Shown: positions 44,985-55,942 of the stretch, piece by piece | Position numbering within the stretch: position 1 is the first letter of the stretch | Layout of the letters: every line of letters begins with the position of its first letter | Source: Amorphophallus konjac | Taxonomy: Eukaryota > Streptophyta > Magnoliopsida > Alismatales > Araceae | Length of the DNA stretch: 64,000 nucleotides | Direction of reading: 5' to 3' | NCBI GenBank assembly: GCA_022559845.1 | Contig: CM040125.1 | Location: 326,437,829-326,501,828, forward strand | Translations under genes and position numbers: made by a program | The notes under the pieces: model-generated | What the model saw: only the letters and a program-made list of their open reading frames with translations | Database searches by the model: none | What the model was told of the DNA's origin: nothing

Positions 44985-45290
44985 CTTCAGTAAATTTTAA
45001 TTTTTGAATTTTTAATTACTAGATAATTAAAAAATTCAAATTTTGAATTTTATTGAAGTTAAATGTGAAAAATTCAATTATTAGATAATTGTTAAATTCA
45101 AATTTTGAATTTTAGAAAATTGCTAATTGAGGATAATTACATTATTTTAAATTTACTTTCAAACAAAATTATTGGATAATTAGTTTGAATTTAAATTTAA
45201 ATTATTGACATGTTTAAATTTTGAATTTAAATTTTATTATTAGATAATTAAATTTAAATTTAAATTTAATTAATTATCTCAATTAGATGC
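44985..45290. repeat. AT-rich palindromic repeats
   Basis: Repeated words AAATTCAAATTTTGAATTTT and TTTAAATTTAAATTTAA, with TTAGATAATTA recurring about five times. These are short palindromes in a strongly AT-rich stretch. Confidence 0.85.
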
Positions 45291-46001
45291 CCCTGTAGAA
45301 AATGATAGTTCTTTACGTGCTTTACTTTATTTACCTTGTATTAGCCTGCATGTGTGTTTAATTTTAGTTAATCATGCTTCGATTTTCAAAATTAAACAAA
45401 GCTAGCCTATTTTTGTTTGCACATCCCATTTTTAAATTCAAAAGTAATGATTATTTTCAGAAAATAACCCTTGATTGATTTTATTTGAATGGGTTGACAA
45501 GTGATCATGGACTTTGGATTAATATAATTAATTGGGGTCTGCGAACCTCCTTTCTCTCTTTGTTAAAATTCCAATGTACTTCTATCTTCCTCAATTGTTG
45601 TACTCGCCCTAAGGGCTGCTGGAATTTGAGTCACATGTAATTTAATTTTTTCGGCCTGCGTGCCGTGTAAAATTTGTAATTGATGCGGCGTCGGAGTTTG
45701 AAAGCGCGGAGCACACCCGACGAGGACGATCCAGCTGCTTCGGAAGCGGGCCGGATGTCTTTGTTACATTAGGGTTAAAGTCCATGATCACTTGCGTTTA
45801 ATTTTGCATTGGATGCATTTATTTTGTGCAAACTACTAGGTACGGTAAATATATTAGATATATTTATATTACCACCTTGGGTGAGATCAAGATAAAATTA
45901 AATTCCCTCGCGCTTAAATTTTAGATCTGGTAAGCGTGGCTCTAGGAGTCGTCGTGGCCCTCCATCATTATGGAGTGAATGAACGTCTTCATTTCATGGA
46001 T

Positions 46002-46290
46002 TTGTTGTGCTTTCCACAAGGTCCATGAGTTTGGGGGCGGGATTAAACTCCAAGGCTCGACCTTAATGGGGTGAGGAATTGAACTCAGCTTTGTTGTGCT
46101 TTCCACAAGGGTCGGGTCATGAACTCATTGCTATGTAGTAATGATGGCTAGATCTAACCGAGAATATCCTTTGTTGTGCTTTCCACAAGGGGATGATTTC
46201 TCGGGGGCCGAATATCAGATATTGCATTAGATGCAAGTGCATGTTGACTGCCCTTGAGATGGTGTATGGCTTGTTGTGCTTTCCACAAGG
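46002..46290 (+). repeat. Four identical copies of a 20-bp hairpin motif upstream of gag
   Basis: TTGTTGTGCTTTCCACAAGG occurs exactly at 46002-46021, 46091-46110, 46171-46190 and 46271-46290, while the spacers (60-80 bp) differ from each other. With the preceding base in copies 2-4, CTTGTTG and CCACAAG can pair as a 7-bp stem with one mismatch around the loop TGCTTT. Identical words in diverged spacers suggest the motif, not the spacer, was kept. Position just before gag fits an RNA packaging or dimerisation signal; this is inference. Confidence 0.85.
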
Positions 46291-46471
46291 TCGTACATCA
46301 GTCTCGTTGGGATTCCGACCCACTAGGTTGATCTCGCTGATCTGTCGTTCTATATACTGAGGGTTATATAGTTCGATCGAAAAATAGTGGGACTAACTAA
46401 GATAGAAAATCACATCTAAGTTAGAATTTGAACACATGCTAAGTTGTCTTTTATTTCTTATCCAGATTACA

Positions 46472-47740
46472 ATGTCGTCGTCCAACCCCCTCCGCGGCAT
46501 CTTGGATGCAAATAGATTAACTGGACCGAACTACTCGGATTGGCTGCGTAATCTACGCATAGTCCTTACCGCCGAAAAGATTGCGTACGTGTTGGACACG
46601 GTTCATTCTGAGCCAGCTCCTGATGCTGACGAGGGCGAGTTACTCGCTTATGCCAAGTGGTCTGAGGACTCATCCCTAGCCCAATGTTACATGTTGGCCT
46701 CTATGGCTCCCGAGCTGCAGAGGTAATTTGAAAAGATTGATTGTAGAAGTATACTTCTCAATCTACGCCATCTCTTCGGGGAGCAGGGTAGGATTGAGAG
46801 GTATGACATCTCCAAAAGGCTTTTCAGGACACGAATGTCTGAGGGTTCATCAGTACATGCCCATGTACTGAAAATGATGGAGTGGATTGAAAGACTCAAT
46901 GCATTGGGGTTCAAGTTGGATCTTGAACTATGCATTGATCTTATACTCCAGTCATTGCCCGATTCTTTTTCTTCCGTCATCATGAACTTTAACATGAACA
47001 GGATTGAAGCAACTCTCCCAGAGCTGCTCAATATGTTAAAGAGTGCTGAAGGAACCATGTAGAAAGAAAAACCATCTTCGTCTGTAATGATTGTTGGCCG
47101 GGCCAACAAGAAAAGGAAGGTCTCTCAAATATCCACCACAAGTAACAAAGGGAAGAGAAAGAAAAAGGCCACGGGTAAGCAAATCGCCAAAGTTGACAAA
47201 GGGAAGGGCAAGAAGAATGAAAAGGAAGACAAATGTTTTCGATGCGGGGAAACTGGGCATTGGAAAAGGAATTGCAAGGTAATTCTAAATGAAGGTATTT
47301 TTGTCATATACCTTAATTTGTCATATATGGAATCAACATCATGGGTATTGGATACTGGATGTGCATCTCATATCTGCAATTCTGTGCAGGTGCTGACAAA
47401 TAGAAGGCGATTGGGCAAAAGGGAGATTGAACTGAGGATGGGCAATGGAGTTTTAGTTGCTGCCAAAGCTGTCGGGACTGCACGCCTCAGTTTACCTTCA
47501 GGAGTCATTCTGGAGTTGAATGACTGTTATTATGTTCCTAATATTATTAAGAACATTATTTCAATCTCTGGCTTGTATAACATTGGATATACATTGGCTT
47601 TTAATAGCACTGGGTGCTCTATAATGAATAATTGTTTGATTATAGCCAATGGTTCATTAGTCAATGGTCTTTATGTATTAGATACACGTTCTAATGTTAT
47701 GCAAATTTCCAATGCTGATGAAGTGAATTCTGCATATCTA
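46472..47740 (+). pseudogene. Copia-2 gag, zinc knuckle and protease
   Basis: Starts MSSSNPLRGILDANRLTGPN; an upstream ATG at 46436 in the same frame lacks family support. One frame runs through gag (LASMAPELQR, stop 46724-46726, then HLFGEQGRIERYDISKRL), a stop at 47060-47062, a Lys-rich linker, the zinc knuckle CFRCGETGHWKRNC (CX2CX4HX4C) and the protease motif WVLDTGCASHIC. Gag packages the RNA and the aspartic protease matures the polyprotein. The protease catalytic triad DTG is intact. Confidence 0.92.
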
Positions 47741-48422
47741 TGACATTGCAGACTTGGTCATGTAGGTGAGAAAAGAGTCTCTCACTTACACTCAAATGGA
47801 TATTTGAATTCGTTCGAATACAAGCCATTTGATACCTGTGAGTCGTGTCTCATGGGGAAAATGACTAAGGCTCCCTTTGGTGGACATGGTGAGAGGGCTG
47901 TTGACCTTCTCGAGCTCATACACTCGGATGTGTGTGGACCCATGTCCATAGAAGCAAAAGGATGTTATCTCTATTTCATTTCTTTTATTGATGACTTCTC
48001 TAGATATAGCTATGTGTATTTAATGAGACATAAGTCACAAGTCTTTGAGAAGTTTAAGGAATACAAGAATGAAGTAGAGAAATAGACTGGCAAAAGTATT
48101 AAGGCTCTTCGATAGGATCGAGGAGGTGAATACTTAAGCCATGAATTCACTTCTTATCTTAAAGATAATGGAATAGTTTCTCAGTGGACTCCACCGTATA
48201 CACCACAGCACAATGGTGTATCCGAAAAGAGAAACAGGACCTTGTTAGACATGGTCTGATCCATGATGTCTATGTTAGGACTACCCTTGTCTCTCTGGGG
48301 CTATGCGTTAGAGACTGCGGCTTATTTATTGAATAGGATATCAAGTAAATCAGTTCCTTCTATACCATATGAGATATGGAAGGGAAGAAAACTAAATTTT
48401 AATCACATTAAAATTTGGGAGG
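47741..48422 (+). pseudogene. Copia-2 integrase
   Basis: Same frame as gag, opened by a TGA (47741-47743) where the family has Trp. HHCC part: HCRLGHVGEKR and CESCLMGK. Core: HSDVCGPM (first catalytic Asp), DRGGEYLSHEF (second Asp, preceded by a stop at about 48114), HNGVSEKRNRTLLDMV (Glu). Further stops lie at about 48083 and 48257. A frame change near 48420 leads into the next segment (CPAHVKKND). Confidence 0.9.
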
Positions 48423-49895
48423 TGTCCTGCCCATGTAAAGAAGAACGATAGTGATAAGCTTGAGTCGAGAACCGATAAGTGTAGGTTTGTGGGATATCCA
48501 AAGGAGACGTTTGGATATTATTTATATCACCCTTGTGAGCAAAGGGTCTTAGTGGCTAAGAGAGCTGTATTTCTAGAAAGAGAATATCTACTCCAGAAAA
48601 ATAGTGGGAGCCAGATAGAATTGGATGAGGTCTAAAAATCACAACCCATAGACACAAACTCATTAGATGAGATTGTATCGGTTGATCCTATTCAGAGTGA
48701 AACACTGACACTATGGAGATATGGTAGACTACCGAGAGAACCTGAGAGATATGTTGGACATGTCTCAGAGGGGTCCTCTAAGATATGTATCGATGATGAT
48801 GATGATCCCCAGTCATACCAGGAGGCGATCCGTAGTGTAGACTCTGAGAAATGGCAAGAGGCAATGGATTCAGAGATCCAGTCCATGTACACCAACAAAG
48901 TTTGGAACTTAGTAGATGTACCAGAAGGGAAGGTCCCTATCGGCTACAAATAGATTTTCAAAAGGAAAATCGGTGCAGATGGACAGATTGACACATACAA
49001 GGCTAGACTAGTGGCGAAAGGATATCGTCAAAAGCAAGGCATTGACTATGACAAGACATTTTCGTTGGTAGCCATGGTTAAGTCAATCAGAATCTTCCTT
49101 GCCATTGCTGCATACCTGGATTATGAGATCTGGCAAATGGATGTGAAGATAGCTTTTCTTAATGAAAATCTGTCAGAAGAGGTGTACATGGTACAACCTG
49201 AAGGATTCACCTCCAAGCTACATCCTAATAAGGTATGCAAACTTCAAAGGTCCATTTATGGATTAAAGCAGGCATCTAGAAGCTGGAACTTAAGATTTGA
49301 CGAGGCTGTCAAATCTTTCAACTTCATTCGGAATGAAGATGAACCTTGTGTTTACAAGAAGGTCAGTGGGAGCTCTGTGACCTTCTTGGTCCTTTATGTT
49401 GATGACATATTACTCATTGGGAATGATGTAGAGATGTTGACATCAACTAAGTCTTGGTTGTTCAAGACTTTCTCCATGAAGGATTTGGGAGAAGCATCCT
49501 ATATGCTGGGCATAAGGATCTATCGAGATAGATCTAAAAGGATGCTAGGATTATCCCAATCCATGTACATAGACACTATCCTCAAAAGGTTTAGGATGGA
49601 AAATTCCAAGAGAGGTATCATTCCCATGAGACATGGAATTTACCTATCCAAGGGGATGAGTCCTAAAACTTCTGAGGAGATAGCACACATGAATAAGGTA
49701 CCCTATGCTTCGGCGATAGGGTCAATCAAGTATGCAATGCTATGTACACGGCCTGATGTTGCCAATGCTTTAAGCATTGTCAGTAGATATCAGGCAAATC
49801 CAGGCGAAGAGCACTGGAAGGTAGTAAATGGCATCCTTAAGTACCTGCGAAGGACTAAGGATCTTTTTCTGCTTTATGGAGGAGAGGACCTATAG
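48423..49895 (+). pseudogene. Copia-2 linker and reverse transcriptase
   Basis: Frame changes at about 48420. The linker has VGYPKETFGYYLYHP, a stop near 48633 and an Asp-rich run (DDDDD). RT starts EAMDSEIQSMYTNKVWNLV, has a stop near 48951 (usual Trp in GYKWIFK), then an open stretch from 49011: ARLVAKGYRQKQGIDYDKTF, MDVKIAFLNENL, YGLKQASRSWNLRF and catalytic YVDDILLIGND. It ends at a stop 49893-49895 at the start of RNase H. Confidence 0.93.
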
Positions 49896-50307
49896 CTTAG
49901 AGCTTACACAGATTCTAGTTTCCAGCCAGGTACAGATAACTGCAAATCCATGTCTGAATTTATATTCATGTTGAATGGAGGGACAGTCAGTTGGAGAAGC
50001 CGTCTGGATGAAGAAATTGATCTTGGAACTTGGCGTAGTTCCCGAGATAACACCTCCCATCCCATTATTTTGTGATAATAATGGGGCCATCGCCCAGGCG
50101 AAGGAACCGAGATCTCACCAAAGGTCAAATTATTTTCTCAGGCGCTTTCACCTTATTCGGGAGATTGTTGATCGTGGAGATGTGACGGTAGAGCGTGTAC
50201 CGTCAAAAGACAACATAGCAGATCCACTGACTAAGCCTTTGACACAGACTGTATTTGAGCGTCATCGGGATAAGATGGGCCTCAAAGTTGTGGGCAATTG
50301 GCTGTAG
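49896..50307 (+). pseudogene. Copia-2 RNase H with internal deletion
   Basis: LRAYTDSSFQPGTDNCKSMS carries the first catalytic Asp. At about 49995 GGTVSW joins abruptly to EAVWMKKLILELGV in another frame, so the segment holding the conserved Glu (usual TEAEYIA block) is deleted. LFCDNNGAIAQAKEPRSHQR with the later Asp and the C-terminal NIADPLTKPL follow, ending at the natural stop 50305-50307. Confidence 0.9.
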
Positions 50308-50310
50308 TTC

Positions 50311-50321
50311 AAGTGGGAGAT
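50311..50321 (+). promoter_or_regulatory. Copia-2 polypurine tract
   Basis: AAGTGGGAGA followed by T, directly before the 3' LTR start TGTTAG. Confidence 0.85.
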
Positions 50322-51903
50322 TGTTAGTGTTGGTGTGCTACATGCCAATTTCGGGTCGGGTAGGCCCAATAGTTGTACGATCTTGTTCATTATTAATAAA
50401 GTGGTGTTTGAGCGTAAATATTCGATTGTGTTAATTTACGTTGTCCCTAGGATATGTGATTGTAAAGTCAACTCGAGATGAGATCTCGATTATAAGACTG
50501 ACTTTACATGAATACATACTTTAAACTGTTCATGGTTGGAGGGTAATCACTCGGGGACTTTGATTACCTATTAAACCAGTACACATGATGTGTCAGTGAC
50601 CAGTCTCATGGTCATTGGTGCGGGGCACCAACACATATATGTAGGTGTATGTCCTTGGAGGATGTGCACTGAACTGATCCGCTATTAGATCTTCAGATGG
50701 TTGATTATACCTAATGTCAACTGAAGATCCAACGGTCTCAGTAGCATCGTTGGTCCTTTGACTGAGACATTGATCGGATCTTACACGAGGATTGGAATGG
50801 TTAAATTATTTGGCTAAGTGACTTTAACCATAAGTCATGAGTTGTCGAGTCGTTAACCACTACAGGATACGTGTGAAGATCGTCAATGGTCAAGAAGGGA
50901 TCGCTCACTGTCGGGTATATAACAGACAGTTAATGGGTCATGACATTGACGCTCCGTTAAATCCCTGGCCAGGGTCGTGTGAGTTCGTTTAGAACGGACG
51001 TCATACACTTTAAGGAGGTCATAGTCAAATGGCACGATCATGGGGTTTGACAGGAACCATACCCTCGATCGTACCAGACTCATAGAAGGAGCGAGGGATT
51101 ATATCGATGCGGTAACTGTGGACTTACAGGTACCAGACAGGCTGGTTTTAACCCGGCGTCCTCTAGGATCATGTGGATTTGCTTGACCCAACGTGATCAA
51201 AGGTTCGGAATAAATTAAACTATTCTTCGGCTCTAGTAGAAGCGAAGAATATGTTTAATTTACTTCTAATTAGGAATTAGAAGTTAATGGGCCTTAAACT
51301 AGAGTGACTATGGGCCTAGAGGATCCCACACAATGGATTCTTGGGTGATAGATTATTATTATACAAGTGCATGTATTAATTCCTTTTAATTCCTTTTGGA
51401 AAGGAGTGTAAATGGAGCTTAATACATATGTATAATAGTAGATAGGATATATATATAATTTTGGTCTTTTGGAGCCCTTTCAGAAATGACTAAATCTCTA
51501 TATATGGAATCCTACGTGAGTTCATTCGAACTCTCCTTCCCACCCCTTAAGCTAATCAAGCATTAGGCTTAAGGGAGAGGTTTAGCCTCCCCCCTTTCTC
51601 CCCCTTGCTCTCTCTCTCTCTCCAGAAGGTGATAGAGTCGGGGAAAGTTATGCCGGGGAGGTACCGTCGCTGCGCAAGGGTCCGTGTGGATCTGTTCTAG
51701 AGGCCGTACAGCTGTGCGGCTCAATATTCTGCATCGGGCATCGCGGACAGCGTCGTTCCACGCAATGTGAAACACGCAACCCGTAATTAGGGTCTTAGAA
51801 ACACCGATTAGAGCATAGATTAAGCTTTCCATAACACCGAGATCGGGCAAAAGAATTTTTGTTATCCGCTACGTCGCCCGTAGGTGCTGTACGAAACCTT
51901 ACA
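50322..51903 (+). repeat. Copia-2 3' LTR
   Basis: 1582 bp, uninterrupted partner of the split 5' LTR, TGTTAG...TTACA. Confidence 0.95.
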
Positions 51904-51908
51904 GATGG
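51904..51908. repeat. Target site duplication of Copia-2, right (gatgg)
   Basis: Exact copy of 28662-28666. Confidence 0.93.
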
Positions 51909-51957
51909 CACACGTGGGTGCCCAAGGGGAAGGGTAATCAAAAGGAAAATAAGAGGT

Positions 51958-51979
51958 GGTCCGACCGTGATCGCCAATT
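51958..51979 (-). promoter_or_regulatory. Putative primer-binding site of the Ogre-like element
   Basis: Minus strand reads AATTGGCGATCACGGTCGG directly after the LTR tip. TGGCGA...GGTCGGA resembles a tRNA 3' complement, possibly tRNA-Arg as reported for Ogre elements; a match to an actual tRNA was not tested. Confidence 0.45.
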
Positions 51980-52014
51980 TGTAGATCTTAAGAAATTCAC
52001 TTAAGGAAAATAAA
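51980..52014 (-). repeat. Ogre-like 5' LTR, terminal 35 bp
   Basis: TGTAGATCTTAAGAAATTCA and onward matches 19439-19472 with two or three differences, then is cut by the array LTR starting at 52015. Confidence 0.75.
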
Positions 52015-54224
52015 TGATGGGGGCATAAAATGCTATTTCATTATACGTGTGGAACGTATTTGTGTATTATGACTTGTATTGGCTTGTATTAGTGTGTTTG
52101 TTTATTTTTTTTATTTGGGCTCCTTTGTAAGGCTTTTAATAAGCCATTGGGCCACATTCCAGGTAGAGTCCATTATGGGGTTTCATTTATTAGAGTCCAT
52201 TAAGGGGGTTATGTCCTATTGGACCTTAAGGCCTTCATAATGGACCTTAAAGCCACTTAAGGCCCAATTGGGCTTCTCCCTATCATGGGCTACCTAGGTT
52301 GGAAGGTCTATAGGTTAAGTATGGGTTCATGGGCCAAGTGGATGGTCTTGGCCCATAGTTGCCATCTTTTGGGCCATGAAAGGGGCGCCCCCTATTTTGA
52401 CCTTATTAGGGTAGTTTGATTATCATATGTAATATGCTTTGACCACATGGGATAAATTGGAATTTGACATCCCCAAGGTACCCTTCACCCACCATAGATC
52501 TGAGGGTATGGGAGGTCAATTGCCAAGGGAGTCAATTTCATACATAAACCATGTATTTTCCATTTACTAGAATTAATGAAAGGAATTTTTGTGAAATTGC
52601 AAGAGAAGCAAGGGTGCGCCCCTCTCCCTCTCCCCTACTGTTCTTCTTGTTCCTCCAGCCTTCTAGGGTGCGCCCCTAATGAACGAAACCCTCTTCTATC
52701 TCTCCCTCTGTCCCTCTGAGTTCTATCTCTGCCGCCGCCGCTGCCGACGAGCCACCACGAGCATTCTTCCGAAGTGCTGTCCAGGGTTTCGTTCTGCTGG
52801 ATAGAGGCCTACTACAAGATTTTTATCTCTCAACTGCCAGATCTTCTGGATCTAAAAATTTCACGGTAGGTTCCCCACGTGATTCCCCACCTCTAGTAAA
52901 TTTCTCTCGAATTTAGGCCATCATCCAATTTTTCTTTCCATTTAAGTTCCCCAGCTTTCCAGATCTGCCAATGTTCTGCTTTGTGTCACAGCAACTGAGT
53001 TCTTCCAAAGTTCGACCCCCTTCCCCATATTTGAATGAGTTGAAACTTTTATTGGGGATTCTGTCCACCTAAACCTTCTTCCAAGATTTTTTTTGAGATT
53101 TTTAGATCTCGTTTACATTTTCTAAAAATCTCTGTTTTTTCCCAAATCAGTTCTATCCCTACTGTCCAAATATGACGACCAAGTGTTAGAAATTCCGTTT
53201 CCCCTATCAAACCATCTCTAGAAAATCCACAAAAAATATTCCCGTCTTCCTTACTTCCCCCTCTCCAACTTTCATGAAGAGACCAACTTCCAGATCCGTA
53301 GTTTGAGCCGCGGTCAGCCCACGTTATCAGGAAAATCTATTTTTGTCCTTAGTTTCTTGAGTCTGTCAGCCAGCGTGTTCAAAAATCCACCACGAAAAAT
53401 CCAGTCCCATCAAAATTCCTGCCACAGCCCTTGGTCGAAGCACTTCGAAAGAGCTTTCCAACGGCACCAATTTCGCGTCGATCCGACATCAAGATTGATC
53501 GCAGCAGCTGTTCCCACCGGGTCGCGCGCTGTAAAAATAGAAGTTCAGATCCAGGGACAACAAGCTCCACCTTGACGATCGGAGCCGCCTCGCCTTCCAC
53601 AAGGCCATCCAGGGCGTCCCTCTCCTAGGGACCGCCCCTCCAGTAGTACTCAACACAGCGGGACCCATCCCGCCCAGTTCGGAGGTCCGAGCAGTACATG
53701 GGCCCCATAACCCGCAGCACGCGTCATCCGTACGGTACCGACAGAGCTGTCTAAATTGCCGCCCGTCAAACCAAGATCGGTCCTCCCGGGCCCACTTGTA
53801 GCCCTTTACCTCCCTACATGGAGTGGGCAGCAAATTAACTTCTGTAATTATTGAAATTGTTTATACCGGGAGTTACCGTACTTGGTCGGGGTCATCTTCC
53901 CTACACCCGACGCGTGGAGGTATCGTGTCCGCTCCACAACTCGGCATTTTGCCTTATTTCGGATATATTTCTGTATGCCGCTACTAGAGAGCATGATAGG
54001 ATAATTATCTCGCCAAATATTGTTAATCACTGCTGCGAGAGAGAGCGAGACCGTCTCGTGACCCTATCCGAGCACGAAATTATGAGTTGACCACCCTAGC
54101 TATTTGCCTGTTTCTCAACCGCGCACGTCTGCACGCTTCCCTCGCTAGGGACGATCGTGAGTTTGCATAAAGTCCAAGGATCGCATATCAACTTAGAGTC
54201 GAGTCCGCTGTCCGTCCCGCATCA
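52015..54224 (+). repeat. Array LTR 1
   Basis: TGATGGGGGCATAAAATGC ... CCGTCCCGCATCA, 2210 bp. Aligns along its whole length with LTRs 2 and 3. Confidence 0.93.
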
Positions 54225-54227
54225 AAT

Positions 54228-54239
54228 TGGTATCAGAGC
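54228..54239 (+). promoter_or_regulatory. Array unit 1 primer-binding site
   Basis: TGGTATCAGAGC, initiator-Met type, three bases after LTR 1. Equivalent sites are at 58777-58788 and 62719-62730. Confidence 0.93.
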
Positions 54240-54497
54240 GGAAGGTTGAGTCTAGGGTAGTCCTTGCTTGAAAACAAAACAAATAAAAAAAGTGTCTAAG
54301 TCAAGGTTGCATTGCATAACCTTTATTCGGTATATAAAAAGGTGTTGTCCGAATGGTAGGTCACGCCTATCGGGAAGGCCGCACACTCGCGTTGAGAGGA
54401 TCTTCGGATCCCGCAACTCCGCCAGGTACCGGATATTGGTTAAGTCTAGGTTCATCACTTCACTTTTATCAGTGCATTCCAAGCCCGTGTCCATTGC

Positions 54498-55942
54498 ATG
54501 CCCACTCGTATGGGTACTCAATACTCACCACCACCACCACCACCTATGGCAGACCGAGTCCCTAGTCCCGATGAGCCATCAGTGGTCGAAATGTTTCGAG
54601 CTATTATGCGACAAATGAATGGGTTGAATACACGCATAGATGTGTTAAGTACACGAGTGGATAAAATGGAACGGTTGAGTACAGCGGTGGATGGCCTAGG
54701 CACACGCCTGGAAGGAAAGATGAAGGCCTTAGAGGATAAGGCCGTCGAGTCGGACCAGTCCATTCAGGGCATGGTAGGGAGAGTTGCCACATTGGAGAGA
54801 GCACCAACCGAGGCACCCCCCCACCCACACATGGTCAACATGATCCGTTTCAGCAACCTGCGGCTCCAAGGGTTCAAGGGATAGATGTTAGGAGGCATCA
54901 AATCCCCGAGGTGCATGACTATGAGTCCGAGGATGAAAATAAGAGATATGGTCGTGACCGTCGTGTTCAACGACGGAACCGTGATTTGGATGAGGACGAG
55001 CGGACCCTCAGGACCGTTCGTGTAGACCCTCCAACTTTTGACGGGTCCTTAGACCCAAAGGTCTATCTTGATTGGGAGGCCGACATGGACCGGTATTTCG
55101 AGTGGTTTGAGATGTCGGACCACCGGAAGGTCAAGTTCGCCAAGATGAAACTGTTAGGGCATGCACAAACTTTTTGGAGAAACATGGAGAACATACTATT
55201 TCATCGCTAGGAGCCCCAGGTAGAGACGTGGGGCAAGATGAGGTCCAAACTTAGGAAAAAGTACCTTCCTACCTGCTACCGCCAGCGTCTCATAGACCAA
55301 TGGCAAAGCCTCACCAAAGGAGATTGGTCCGTCTCCAATTACATCACCGAGTTCGATGAATACTTTTTGCGGTGTGACGCCACGGAGGAGAGCTCCCTTA
55401 CTATCTCCCGTTTTCGGCGTGGTCTGCGGCCACACCTACAGTATGAGCTTTTTCCCCGCAAGGTGGATAAGTTGGAGGATGCATACCAGGCTGCTCTCGA
55501 GATGGAGCAGTTTGAGGGAGAGTTCGAGTCTACCCAACGGTTGGGCCCCGTCCCTCTCTGTAGTGCTGAGCCCCGTAGCTCCTTTGGTCCATACCCGAGG
55601 GCCCCCATGGCTCGACTTCAGGAGCCCACCCGTCAGGAGCATTTCGCTCCCAGGCCTCACCCTCCCCCACCCCGAGATCTACCTCCATCCCAACCCCCGG
55701 CACCCAATGCCCACCCCCCGGCACCCATTGCCCGTTCCCCGGCACCTACACCTCCACCCATGTTGCCTACTCCCCCTGTCCGTCGGGAGGATAAGGGTAA
55801 AGTCCCAATCATCGGAGAGACTAGTAGGTCACGTTTGCAGTGTTATCACTGTCATGGGTTTGGCCACATTGCCAGTCAATGTCCCACTCATGCCTCACTA
55901 GCCCTAGGGGACAAAAAGGGTTGGAGAAGCCTCGCCTTCTAG
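54498..55942 (+). pseudogene. Array unit 1 gag with zinc knuckle
   Basis: Starts MPTRMGTQYS followed by six Pro and MADRVPSPDEPSV; the second Met (54546) is also conserved in the other units. A heptad-like coiled coil follows (NTRIDVLSTRVDKMERLST). A frameshift at a run of eight C (near 54820) leads to the frame with HDYESEDENKRYGRDRRVQ and the gag core DPKVYLDWEADMDRYFEWF. A TAG at 55208-55210 interrupts; the rest runs on through FDEYFLRCDATEESSLTISR, a long Pro-rich linker and the zinc knuckle CYHCHGFGHIASQC. After that the frame is lost (another frame reads SYEAEPELADEFYEEDP). Confidence 0.85.

Larger units (their letters stand above)
44350..46471 (+). other. Copia-2 leader
   Basis: About 2.1 kb before gag without a credible ORF. 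It contains, in order, a GC-rich block (44521-44752), an AT-rich palindrome-rich stretch (44985-45290) and a four-copy 20-bp motif (46002-46290). A leader this long with such contrasts in composition is unusual for a copia element. Confidence 0.8.
28667..51903 (+). mobile_element. Copia-2, Ty1/copia element with a 14-kb nested insertion
   Basis: A + strand copia element. Its 5' LTR is split into 28667-29010 and 43101-44336 by Gypsy-3; the 3' LTR is 50322-51903. It has an initiator-Met primer-binding site, a 2.1-kb leader, gag-pol at 46472-50307 and a polypurine tract. It is flanked by the 5-bp duplication gatgg. Without Gypsy-3 it would be about 9.1 kb. At least nine in-frame stops, two or three frame changes and an RNase H deletion make it inactive. 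Confidence 0.95.
19439..52014 (-). mobile_element. Tat/Ogre-like non-autonomous gypsy element, interrupted by nested insertions
   Basis: A minus-strand LTR element whose 3' LTR is 19439-21677 and whose 5' LTR begins at 51980 and is cut at 52014 by another insertion. Both LTR copies share TAGATCTTAAGAAAT(C/T)CACTTAAGG at the same end, and the LTR has mirror-image tips TGTAGA...TCTACA. The internal region is 21678-28666 plus 51904-51979, split by Copia-2. It contains a proline-rich gag-like ORF region but no recognisable protease, reverse transcriptase, RNase H or integrase, so it is a large retrotransposon derivative. The Ogre/Tat label rests on LTR style and the primer-binding site and is tentative. 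Confidence 0.7.

Noticed and set aside
46002..46290. CRISPR-like array (four short repeats with unique spacers)
   Set aside because: Plant nuclear retrotransposon leader; spacers of 60-80 bp, no cas genes and only four repeats. The pattern is better explained by a repeated RNA motif.
53303..53833. Frames on both strands in array LTR 1 (and equivalents in LTRs 2 and 3)
   Set aside because: The same positions recur in each LTR with differing stops and start sites; they are LTR sequence.
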